From positions 30,907,691 through 30,971,690 of the forward strand of contig OX155950.1 in assembly GCA_944548615.1 (NCBI GenBank): a stretch of DNA of 64,000 bases, in the 5' to 3' direction. The DNA is from Micropterix aruncella (Eukaryota > Arthropoda > Insecta > Lepidoptera > Micropterigidae). Below, one piece after another: positions 11,668 to 22,170 of the stretch. A program made the translations under genes and the position numbers. Each line of letters starts with the position of its first letter. The first letter of the stretch is position 1. The notes beneath the pieces are model-generated. The model searched no databases, was not told where the DNA came from, and worked only from the letters and a program-made list of their open reading frames with translations.

Positions 11668-12480
11668 ATAATAATAATAATAATAAAACGCTTTATTAGT
11701 TTCATCAAAAAGGCGAGCTTATTGCCTAAAAGCAATATCTTACAGCTAACCTTAACCTAATGGAACTACATGTTATGCGGTAAAAATAAGATAAACTAGG
11801 CAATTTAAACATTCACATTCAGCAGGAAGAAAAAACAATAAATTTAAAATGAAAACAAACAATAAACCTATAATGACGCAGGGGACGCAATAGGGAGGGG
11901 AAAATGGGAAAAGTTTATAATCGTGGATTCAAGTATTCTTTGAGCCTGCGTTTGAAGCATAATAAACTCGGTGCTATCCTTATACGTACGGCGGGTAAGG
12001 CATTCCAGAGACGGGCTCCACCTACGGAGAAGGAGTGCGGGAAGAAACCACTACTAAACAGGGATCGAGAGCAGTAGGTTGTCTTCAGATCTCAGAGGGC
12101 GCCAGTGAGAAGATAGAGGTTTGAACCTACTTATAAGATAGTTCGGAGCGGCCCCCTTCAGGATTCTGAAGAGCAAACCTAGGACTCTCGTATCTCTCCT
12201 TTCTCGGGTCGTCAGCCAGTGAAGTCTCCTTCTGTACTCCGTTTTATGGTCAAACTTTCTTAGGTCATAAATGAAACGAATGCAGACATTTTGCATCTTC
12301 CTTGATGTCGAGAAAGGCAACACCTGAATAATCAAGAAGAGGGAGGAGAATAGATTGGCAGATTGTGATTTTGCTTTCCTCGGGGAGAAAATTCCTAATT
12401 GAATGGAATGACGCGCGTTCGAAATGTAATAGCTTGTGTCGCATATTAATAATAAACGGATAGAAATCCTAATCATTTAA
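11668..12480 (-). pseudogene. LINE ORF2 C-terminus with (TAA)n-type tail
   Basis: The minus strand from 12480 encodes the C-terminal region of a Jockey/CR1-like non-LTR retrotransposon: MQNVCIRFIYDLRKFDH, RRLHWLTTRERRD, LGLLFRILKG and SEDNLLLSIPV. A frameshift follows, then FFPHSFSVGGARLWNALP and LKEYLNPRL. The 3' end is an ATA/TTA trinucleotide run at about 11668-11692, typical of some LINE tails. There is no reverse transcriptase core, so the copy is 5'-truncated and dead. Confidence 0.7.
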
Positions 12481-12499
12481 AGGATTTCTATCCCTGTTT

Positions 12500-13105
12500 G
12501 GTTTCAGTGCGTTGGTGTTCAATAAATGCAATACGTGTGATCTGAGCATGTGAGCGAGTGACCGCGAAATCTGGCGCGGCGTATACAACCGAGATTGAGA
12601 ACGACTTTTGGACAAAGACAATACATTTACCCCTACGTATTCCACGTCAATACGTTTCCCCTACATAACACAGTCGTGAAATCGGCTTCTCGCTTAAACC
12701 TTCGCTTTAGTCGACTCTCCACACTTTGATCTCAGACGTACGCGTCGCTTCTCATAGCGAGTGAGTAAACTACCCCTATCCCCGACACATAATGGATCGT
12801 CGGCAGCCCAGGCTGCACTTAAGCGGACGTCACGGCGGCGGAGGCCTCAGTCGAGCGTTTTAATGAGTCTCCTTTCAGGCGGCGAGGGCTACGCCATTAC
12901 CTCCTATCATATCTGAGACTTTAATATTCGCCCCTACAATGCGCTCTCCTCGCGAAATTGCCGCCCCGGCCAATGCGACGCGACGGCCAGCGGCAGCGAG
13001 AGCGGCGAGGACGCTATTACAAACAATGAGGCTCAGCGGATCGCCGGAAGGACGTCTCCTGCTCCTACTTCTCCAGTTCTCATTCGCGCTCCAACAATAG
13101 CTACC
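12500..13105. other. GC-rich island with a tiny signal-peptide-like ORF
   Basis: Base composition rises well above the surroundings with many CpGs. On the plus strand a 24-codon ORF at 13026-13100 (MRLSGSPEGRLLLLLLQFSF and a short tail) looks like a secretory signal peptide, but it stops with TAG and I find no good splice donor inside it. The stretch could be a promoter/first-exon region or an old GC-rich repeat; I cannot decide. Confidence 0.3.
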
Positions 13106-15030
13106 ATTTCTTTAATTCCAAATAAAGCTGTTCATATATTCCAATCTCACGAATAGCAAAAACATGTACAGGTTAAATGTAATTGAAGACAATCGCGGTT
13201 GCTTGACATAATAAGCATTTGACAGTATAGGAGTTAAAACTGTAGTTTTAAACTTTTTAAGGACCATGGGACGTATGTGTCCCATAACTTTAAAATTCGT
13301 TTTATAAATTATATTTTGTCCATGTTATTCAGATATCAAAATCTTAATAGTAACAAAAAAATAACCGCCCTACCTTTGGGTCCTCGTTTTTTTTTCGTTA
13401 AATTTCTCAATAACAATACTTGTTTAAAATATATAAAATAGTTTAAATTTATTCATGACAAAATATATAGCGGTTTATATACGCGGTTGTTCGCGTGTAT
13501 ACGAAATATTGCAACAGATGTCGGTTTTATATATTTTTTTACATATTTCTAGCTACAAGCATATTGAGCTACAAGCACCCAAGCCAAATTTAACTCTATT
13601 TAAAAAAAGGAATGTTACACAATTCCTGCAAATACCAAATAATTAAAAGGAAAAGGGTTTACCGCAGCGTTGAAAAAATGGCTTATCGAAAAAAGCTTTT
13701 ACACGTTAAACGAATATTTCTCATAATATTATATTGTGGGCATGTTTTTTTTTACAATAATTCAATTAGGAAGATTACCTACACATTTTAAATTAGATAC
13801 ATTTCGTATTAATAGGCGGATTTTTGATTATTCCTTGATTTTTAATTTCTTCTTTATTTTTTATATTATTGGTGAATTATTTTTATTAATTGTCTTCTAC
13901 TGTTAGTGCTACTTATCCGGTCTGTTTAGATTTTTTCATGTTATTTTTTTTTCCTAAATGTTATTTCAGGCCATTCAATGAACATTACGAATTATTATTG
14001 ATTTGAGATATTATAGGCAAACCAGTGAAATGATGACATTTTTAATAAGAAATTACAAAATTAGCAGATAAGTAAATTTGTTAATCTGTTATAATAACAG
14101 ATAATTGTGAGAGACATAATTTTACGCATTATCACCATAAATGTACCACCACAATTTCGGACAATAAATATATTCTATTTCTATTTCTATCATTTTAATA
14201 TTTTTCTTTATTTATTTTTCAATATGATAATATAGCGGACGTATCACGTACGTTCATATAGGTAAGGCTGTTAAATTGATGTTTAAAACCATACCGTATT
14301 TCTTTTTAAACATCGCTAATTACCAACGAACTCGCAGATCACTCGATCCTCATTCGAAATCCCCAGGAGTGAAAAACATAAGGACTTATTGCGATGGTTG
14401 AAGTCATATTAAGGGTTACGGGAAATCAATATTTTTATTTTTTTGGTAATTCCATTTTTAAATTTACTAACTTAAAATTTTCATTTTAGCAAGGGTTTAT
14501 GAGTGAGAAAACGTGAGACAGTGCAAACCAAATATATTTGAGTTTCTAAAAAAATACATGATACTTAAATTACACCTCATAAACTAAAGAAAACTATATT
14601 AGAAGAATAACATAATAATAAGAATATGTGAATTTCTAAAAAAAATACATTTTACTTACATTACCTATACCTAAGAAAAAAACGAAAACGTGGAAAAGTA
14701 ATTACAATGAAAAAGTATTTTCCATCACAGTTCCTCCTCCTCAGCGTCAACCAAAGGATCATCGAGGTACCCCACATCTGGGACCTGACGGGAAAGGGTG
14801 ATCAAGGTCCACCGTCACCGCGTGGATCTTGATCTTCCTCGTCACATGTTTTCTTCTCCCTTCTTTCTTTCGAAAATCGATTAATGCTTCGATTCGCTTG
14901 GAAACAAGCTAACAAATGGCATTAGTATATCATTTTCACACAAAAAATGGCATTGATTGTTTTCCCGTAATCCTTTATATATTTTAGAACCGTAGCCTGA
15001 TAGTTGTCACTGAGGGATTCGATTCTTCGG
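13105..15030. other. AT-rich DNA, no gene seen
   Basis: Only short low-complexity frames. A GCGTGTATACGAAATATTGC stretch near 13493 resembles part of the dispersed repeat at 10790, so a relic of that family is present. Confidence 0.45.
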
Positions 15031-15031
15031 T

Positions 15032-15300
15032 ATTCGAGGTAACATCTGGCGTCCCACACGGGCCACAAGGTTTCAACTTAGGAGCCCTGTTATTTTTAAC
15101 TACCATTAACGATTTATCCAGAGACTAAAATACAATTTCCTAACGTATGCGGACGATCTAAAAAGTTATAAGAAAATTTTGAATTTATCTGACCGTCATA
15201 AAATACAAATTGACCTTAATTCTCTATTTACTTGGTGTTCAGAAAATAAAATGGCTCTCAACACAGGTAAATGCCAGCGATGTCTACAAATGCAGGAGCA
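15032..15300 (+). pseudogene. LINE reverse transcriptase core fragment
   Basis: The sequence encodes the central palm of a non-LTR reverse transcriptase in two frames: FEVTSGVPHGPQ and LGALLFLTTINDL, then after a frameshift FLTYADDLKSYKKILN, where YADD is the catalytic box, and WCSENKMALNTGKCQ. At most 90 residues survive, with no upstream or downstream domains. A Jockey/I/CR1-like source is likely. It lies about 800 bp left of the giant element and is not part of it. Confidence 0.75.
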
Positions 15301-15879
15301 GGGGTCATGTTTAATACAACATTATAAATGATCACAACCTAACATGTGTAGGTATACCATTTCATCGCATATTTTACACTTTTCAATAGCCTGTAACTTT
15401 TGAACAGTTCTTACTTTCAGGTGCCTGTGTTGTTTATTTTGATGAATATCTTTCAAAACATTATTTTCGCTGATTAACAATTCACTATCAGTTCTAGGAT
15501 TAGCGTGGGTGTAGTAAGAGATGAAATAAAACTGAACTAAAAAAAATATATTTTATTGTTAAAGGAAATTTAGCAATTATGTAACCTCCAAACCCGGGAA
15601 AAGACTCTTTTATAACAAAGTGATAAATATACAAAATTAATATGAACTACATAACATTGATATAATAATCGTAATGAGAAACAATCTTTATCTCCACCGT
15701 TCTCCCTGTGAAAACACTGACGAAAAGTAAAACATTTTGATATTTTATGCAGTAAGATCCGTTTCGCATAAATATAGCGGCTTCATGTTGTTATTATTTA
15801 CATACATCGCAAGATAATTCAATGGATAAGCAAAGACACTAAAAAGAAAACATTATTTAAAAGTTTACGTATATTGTGT

Positions 15880-16103
15880 GTATTTTTTAATATATCTTTC
15901 TTTCATTATTATTATTTAATTATCATTCATTACTTTGATTAAATTTTAGATTATTCTTGCAGATTTTTTTGAATAAATATTTTATTCTAATTACTCTATT
16001 TTGACAATTTTAAAGATTTTTTAAATTCTCATAATATTTTTAATTACTTTAATTACTAACTACCCTAATTACTAACTAACTAATATTTTTAATTACTAAC
16101 TAC
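15880..16103 (+). repeat. Left half of a dispersed repeat split by the giant element
   Basis: This AT-rich block (for example ACTTTGATTA, GGATTATTCTTG-like and TTTTGAATAA stretches) matches 44445-44610. The match is broken exactly at the giant element and resumes at 43583. It is non-coding. Confidence 0.7.
16100..16103. other. Left target-site duplication CTAC
   Basis: The four bases CTAC immediately before the first LTR recur immediately after the second LTR (43583-43586). Four-base duplications are usual for several insect Ty3/gypsy lineages. Confidence 0.8.
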
Positions 16104-16308
16104 TGTAATGTTCCATACTGGGGTCAAGAAAAACTCAACAAATGTCATCTGACCACTGATTTTATGTAATTGATATCTTTAGCAATATATGACATTCGGA
16201 TATTAACCCTTAGAAAACCATCCATGAGAATGAAATTCACTACGGCATGTTTTCAACTCTTGACAGTCTGTTTGTGAGGGGGTGTTAGTGTGCACATACT
16301 AATATATA

Positions 16309-16656
16309 ATGGTGTCTTATTCAATGAAGAAAACTTTTAAAAACATAAAAGTTGCAAGTTTGCATAAATACGAAGATCGGCTGTCTGCAAATCATCACAA
16401 CAGAAAACCACCGATCGGTGGTATTGGCGTTTCAGAGGTTGATAGGATACGAAACACAGATGAGAATTTCATTGCTTTTCAATTACAATGCGGTCCTTAT
16501 AGAAAGATAACAATCAGTGGCACAATTAAGTGCAGGGGTGCGATATCATTGAACTATGAAATTGCCGCCATACAGATAAAAGACACCAATAAAGGAAAAA
16601 TGTGGACACGGGAAAAAATTAATGATCCAGATGGTTTTAAACAGCTGGGGGCGTAG
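16309..16656 (+). CDS. 115-aa ORF in 5' LTR, unknown function
   Basis: Starts at the ATG overlapping a TATA-like CTAATATATAATGG, with a second in-frame Met at codon 6 (MVSYSMKK). I do not recognise the product. It has a basic N-terminus, a NHHNRKPPIGGIGVSEVDRI segment, a middle with alternating hydrophobic residues (FIAFQLQCGPYRKITISG) that could be beta strands, and a charged C-terminus. There is no signal peptide or membrane segment. The copy in the 3' LTR encodes the same protein, but the element is so young that this is weak evidence of selection. It could be an accessory protein of the element or a chance ORF; its TATA box is so close that the start may lie at a downstream exon instead. 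Confidence 0.35.
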   Translation: MVSYSMKKTFKNIKVASLHKYEDRLSANHHNRKPPIGGIGVSEVDRIRNTDENFIAFQLQCGPYRKITISGTIKCRGAISLNYEIAAIQIKDTNKGKMWTREKINDPDGFKQLGA

Positions 16657-17111
16657 CATACCAGAAATTGCGACACCTGCATTCAATCGTAAGAGGGGAA
16701 GATAAAGTATGAGGAGAGTGAGAAACAAACATGAAGGGGCGTATGAAATGAGTATATCTAATTATAACTACTAGATGTGATTGGAGAAAGAAATTACCAG
16801 AAATGACAGAGTTCGGTTCTGTGGGATTAAAAGGGGGCAATAAATAAAGCAAGATGCCAGGTGCAGATGATAATCGTCTGATGACTCATCGAATCCCGAG
16901 CAAACTCCATACAAGAAAATTCTAGAAGGCAATAAATTAATTGACAAAGTGACAGGTTTTTGTTGACACTCATAAAAATGCAATGTGACATAAAAACGAA
17001 CCCCACCAAAGCTTCTAATTACTAGGAAATTGGAGGTGTGGCGTTATTTGATTGGCTAAAAGACGAAATTTAGTGAGTGGAAGGGTTAAGGAGTCATGGA
17101 GGGGGAAAGCC

Positions 17112-17405
17112 TATTTAAGGCGTTGCACAGGGGGATTCGTGGCATTTCGAAGAGGATTCCGGGCCAGCTCAAGAGGATCAAGACGGACAGGACTCCGGGA
17201 CCAACTCAAGAGGATTCAAGACTCACTGGGCAATGAAGATGACTCATCCTCCGAGGGATCACAGCCAGCAGAGTCATTTATCGACCGTTCGATGAGTGAA
17301 ATAATTCGGAGTATTTTTTTAACCTACGGAAACGCGAGCTGCTCTCCGACGAGTTGGCTGAAGAAGTATTATTCTATTTGCAAGTATTTAGAGTCAGTGA
17401 ATAAA
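17112..17405 (+). promoter_or_regulatory. Possible LTR core promoter and poly(A) signal
   Basis: TATTTAA at 17112-17118 is followed about 290 bp later by AATAAA at 17400-17405. In an LTR this spacing would fit transcription start and polyadenylation within an R region. Between them an open frame without an early ATG (17052-17492) and a 46-codon ORF beginning ATGGAGGGGGAAAGC at 17092 overlap in different frames; neither is recognisable. AT-rich DNA yields such motifs often, so this is tentative. Confidence 0.35.
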
Positions 17406-17599
17406 ACAGTTTGTAGATTTCAAAATTTAAATAATATAATACAGGGAATTCCTTTTCGGTTCGGACATCGGGGAGATCAGTTTTTCGATTGATAAACTAA
17501 AATGTGTTGAGTAAAATAAAAAAATAAACAATAAAGTAAATTTCATAAAAATAAAACGAATCCTATTAGGATTTTTAAGAAAAATAATAAAACACTTCA

Positions 17600-19690
17600 A
17601 AATTAATGCTTTTCTAGAAAACGTCGTATTACGCCAGAATATATTCAGTTGCAAAGACAAAATATAAAAATTGAAATAATCAATCAAAATTAATGGTTTC
17701 CTAAAAACCGACTGAATTCTTTAAAATATATCGAATTCTTGAGGACAGGCCATAAAAAAATGAAATAATCAATCAACTTTAATGGTTTTCTAAAAAAACC
17801 GACGGAATTCATTAAAATATACCCTATTCTCGAAGATAGGCCATAAAAAAATGATATAATCAATCAATAATCGTGATCTTCTAAAAAACGATATAATTCA
17901 TTAATATAATTCCAATTCTCGAAGATAGGCCATAAAAAATGATATAATCAATCAATAATCGTGATCTTCTAAAAAACGATATAATTCATTAATATAATTC
18001 CAATTCTCGAAGATAGGCCATAAAAAATGATATAATCAATCAATAATCGTGATCTTCTAAAAAACGATATAATTCATTAATATAATTCCAATTCTCGAAG
18101 ATAGGCCATAAAAAATGATATAATCAATCAATAATCGTGATTTTCTTAAAAAACGATATAATTCATTAATATAATTCCAATTTTCAAAGATCGGCCATAA
18201 AAAAACGAAGTAATCAACAAACAGCTTTGAAATTCTAGAAATCAATGTAGTTCACCAAAATATATTTATTTTCAAAGATCGGCCATAAAAAACGAAGTAA
18301 TCCACAAACAGCTTTGAAATTCTAGAAATCAATGTAGTTCACCAAAATATATTTATTTTCAAAGATCGGCCATAAAAAAAACGAAGTAATCCACAAACAG
18401 CTTTGAAATTCTAGAAATCAATGTAGTTCACCAAAATATATTTATTTTCAAAGATCGGCCATAAAAAACGAAGTAATCCACAAACAGCTTTGAAATTCTA
18501 GAAATCAATGTAGTTCACCAAAATATATTTATTTTCAAAGATCGGCCATAAAAAAAACGAAGTAATCAACAAACAGCTTTGAAATTCTAGAAATCAATGT
18601 AGTTCACCAAAATATATTTATTTTCAAAGATCGGCCATAAAAAACGAAGTAATCCACAAACAGCTTTGAAATTCTAGAAATCAATGTAGTTCACCAAAAT
18701 ATATTTATTTTCAAAGATCGGCCATAAAAAACGAAGTAATCCACAAACAGCTTTGAAATTCTAGAAATCAATGTAGTTCACCAAAATATATTTATTTTCA
18801 AAGATCGGCCATAAAAAACGAAGTAATCCACAAACAGCTTTGAAATTCTAGAAATCAATGTAGTTCTCCAAAATATATTTATTTTCAAAGATCAGCCATA
18901 AAAAACGAAGTAATCAACAAACAGCTTTGAAATTCTAGAAATCAATGTAATTCACCAAAATATATTCAGTTTCCAAAAACAGACCATAAAATACTAAGTA
19001 GTCAATCGACAGCCTTGAAATTCTAAAAAACGATATAATTCGTCTTAATATATTCAGTTTCCAAAAACAGACCATAAAATACTAAGTAGTCAATCAACAG
19101 CCTTGAAATTCTAAAAACGATATAATTCGTCTTAATATATTCAGTTTCCAAAAACAGACCATAAAATACTAAGTAGTCAATCGACAGCCTTGAAATTCTA
19201 AAAAACGATATAATTCGTCTTAATATATTCAGTTTCCAAAAACAGACCATAAAATACTAAGTAGTCAACCGACAGCCTTGAAATTCTAAAAAACGATATA
19301 ATTCGTCTTAATATATTCAGTTTCCAAAAACAGACCATAAAATACTAAGTAGTCAACCGACAGCCTTGAAATTCTAAAAAAAAACGATATAATTCGTCAT
19401 AATATATTCAGTTTCCAAAAACAGACCATAAAATACTAAGTAGTCAACCAATACCCTTGAAATTCTAAAAAACGATATAATTCGTCTTAATATATTCAGT
19501 TTCCAAAAACAGACCATAAAATACTAAGTAGTCAACCAATACCCTTGAAATTCTAAAAAACGATATAATTCGTCATAATATATTCAGTTTCCAAAACAGA
19601 CCATAAAATACTAAATAGTCAACCAACATCCTTGAAATTCTAAAAAACGATATAATTCGTCATGATATATTCAGTTTCAAAAAAAAAAAA
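17600..19690. repeat. Tandem array, about 22 units of 87-88 bp, 5' LTR
   Basis: Each unit contains GGCCATAAAAAA or GACCATAAAATAC. Three subfamilies follow in order: about 5 early units (ATGATATAATCAATCAATAA), 9 middle units (CGAAGTAATCAACAAACAGC) and 8 late units (TACTAAGTAGTCAAC). Middle units carry CTTTGAAAT and ATTTTCAAAG, which can pair into a stem with a loop of about 45 bases. Units of 87 bp keep frame, giving on the minus strand a 29-residue repeat containing IDYLVFYGLFLETEYI. Confidence 0.95.
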
Positions 19691-19854
19691 AAACACAAAT
19701 ATAAAATGTAAATTAAAAAAAAAAAAAAATTATTTTGATAGAAGTTTTAGGAGTTTGATCTGGAAGGTGATTGGGTTCCTGACCAAGTCGATAAAAAATG
19801 TCGAGACTAACTTGGACGGTGATCGTTTACCCAAAGGATTGAACTTGTAAATTC

Positions 19855-21170
19855 ATAAAATAATAAAACAGAAAAAAATCTAAAAATACTTGTAAAGTTG
19901 CAAAATTACAAGAAGCTCGGAAAACCGCAAGATTACAAGGAAATTAGTCGGTTTCTTTGAGAAACGTTGTAAATTAATAAAACAGATAAAATCTAAAAAT
20001 ACTCGTAAAATCGCAAAATTGCAAGAATGTTGGTCGATTTCTTTACAAAACGTTGTAAATTAATAAAACAGATAAAATCTAAAAATACTCGTAAAATCGC
20101 AAAATTACAAGAATATTGGACGATTTCTTTACAAAACGATGTAAAATAATAAAACAGAAAAAAAATCTAAAAATACTCGTAAAATCGCAATATTACAAGA
20201 AAATTAGTCGATTTCATTGAAAAACGTTGTAAATTAATAAAACAGATAAAATCTAAAAATACTCGTAAAATCGCAAAATTACAAGAAAATTAGCCTATTT
20301 CTTTGAAAAACGTTGTAAAATAATAAAACAAATAAAATCTAAATATACTCGTAAAGTTGCAAAATTACAAGAAGCTCGGAAAACCGCAAGATTACAAGAA
20401 AATTAGTCGGTTTCGTTGAGAAACGTTGTAAAAACAATAAAACAAATAAAATCTAAAAATACCCGTAAAATCGCAAAATTACAAGGAAATTAGTCGGTTT
20501 CGTTGAGAAACGTTGTAAATTAATAAAACAGATAAAATCTAAAAATACTCGTAAAATCGCAAAATTACAAGGAAATTAGTCGGTTTCGTTGAGAAACGTT
20601 GTAAATTAATAAAACAGATAAAATCTAAAAATACTCGTAAAATCGCGAAATTACAAGAATGTTGGTCGATTTCTTTACAAAACGTTGTAAATTAATAAAA
20701 CAGATAAAATCTAAAAATACTCGTAAAATCGCAAAATTACAAGAATGTTGGTCGATTTCTTTACAAAACGCTGTAAAATAATAAAACAGATAAAATCTAA
20801 AAATACTCGTAAAATCGCAATATTACAAGAAAATTAGTCGATTTCTTTGAAAAAAAACGTAGTAAAATAATAAAACAAATAAAATCTAAATATACTCGTA
20901 AAGTTGCAAAATTACAAGAAGCTCGGAAAACCGCAAGATTACAAGAAAATTAGTCGATTTCTTTGAGAAACGTTGTAAAATAATAAGACAAATAAAATCT
21001 AACGATACTCTGAAAGCCGAAAAAATTACAAGAAAATTAGCCGAATTCTTTGCAAAACGTTGTAAAATAATAAAACAGATAAAATCTAAAAATACTCGTA
21101 AAGTTGCAAAATTACAAGAAGCTCGGAAAGCCGCAAAATTACAAGAAAATTAGCCGATTTCTTTGAACTA
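19855..21170. repeat. Second tandem array, about 14 units near 86 bp, 5' LTR
   Basis: Unit core: AATACTCGTAAAATCGCAAA, then ATTACAAG, GTCGATTTCTTT and AAAACGTTGTAAATTAATAA. Some units are lengthened by a GCTCGGAAAACCGCAAGA insertion that looks like a partial internal duplication. The stretch GATTTCTTTGAAAAACGTTG aligns loosely with GATCTTCTAAAAAACGATAT of the first array, so the two arrays may share an ancestor. A 150-bp spacer (19700-19850) separates them. Confidence 0.95.
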
Positions 21171-21851
21171 TGTATCCAAATGATAATCTAGTAGTAGTGT
21201 CATATGATCTTCAGTTAATTCGACAGTAATAAAATAATAATGATTATATTAAATTTTGGACTAAAGAAAGTTAAAAATAAGACAGTGGAATGCGTTATAA
21301 AAGATACGTAAAAATTTATAAAAATTGGAAAATTTAGAAAGGCCTAAATAAACATATATATAAAATAGTAGAGGGATTGATAAATCTTATATCTACACAT
21401 GGAAGGATATATAATCGAAAAGTTGATAGCGAATATAAACACATAATATCATACAAGGAATTAATTTATATGTATTTATAAAACATATTATGGTAAAATA
21501 TTAGAATTCATTAAGAGGAATAGGAATAGGTTGTTAGGCGACTCCAGTGGCGAACCAGATTGGTGAGTTGTTTTGATTTTTTTGCAGGAGACCATGTTCA
21601 ATGGAAATAATACAGAGATGTTTTTTTGTGTGATAATGTCAAAGAAACTCTAAGAGAATTAAAACAAGAGAATTTGATAATTATAGACTATAAAATAGGA
21701 TTCTTTGAATACTGTTGGCAATATAATATTATAATCTGAGAATTGAGAGTGGCAGATGTATTTATGTGGATGAATTACAATTTGATCAATATTTGAAAGA
21801 AAAATATTGGAATTAAAAGTAATTTTTATAATTAGTTTTAAAATTGTTTTG

Positions 21852-22170
21852 TCATAAAAAGAGCTTGTGCATGACATGGGCTTTGTAATATATATATTAG
21901 ATGGTGATGTGTTTATATTTAGATATGTTAGAATGGTGGTGGAGTATTTTTTTGTAACTAGTTTTGGGTTGTTTTGATGTTAAATGGGCTGTGCATGAGA
22001 CGGGGCTTTTCTACATATTAAATGGTGGTGGGTTTATATATTGATATGTTAGAATGGTGGTGGAGTATTTTTTGTAACTAGTTTTGGATTTGTTTGTTAT
22101 AAAATGGCTGTGCATGAATTTGGCTTTGATACAAGTTGTAGGGTGGAAAGGTAGTATTTAAATATGTTGG
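21852..22170. repeat. Three tandem copies of about 125 bp, 5' LTR
   Basis: Each copy has a TGTGCATGA stretch, ATGGTGGT, a GATATGTTAGAATGGTGGTG-like segment and TTTTTGTAACTAGTTTTGG. The third is more diverged. Non-coding. Confidence 0.8.

Noticed and set aside
17052..17492. 146-codon frame in each LTR taken as a protein-coding gene from its first codon
   Set aside because: The first codon is TTG, not ATG; the first in-frame ATG comes only about 80 codons in. Kept as a note on the promoter region rather than as a gene.
17600..19690. CRISPR-like array
   Set aside because: There is no alternation of constant repeat and variable spacer; whole 87-88-bp units repeat, in a eukaryotic context.
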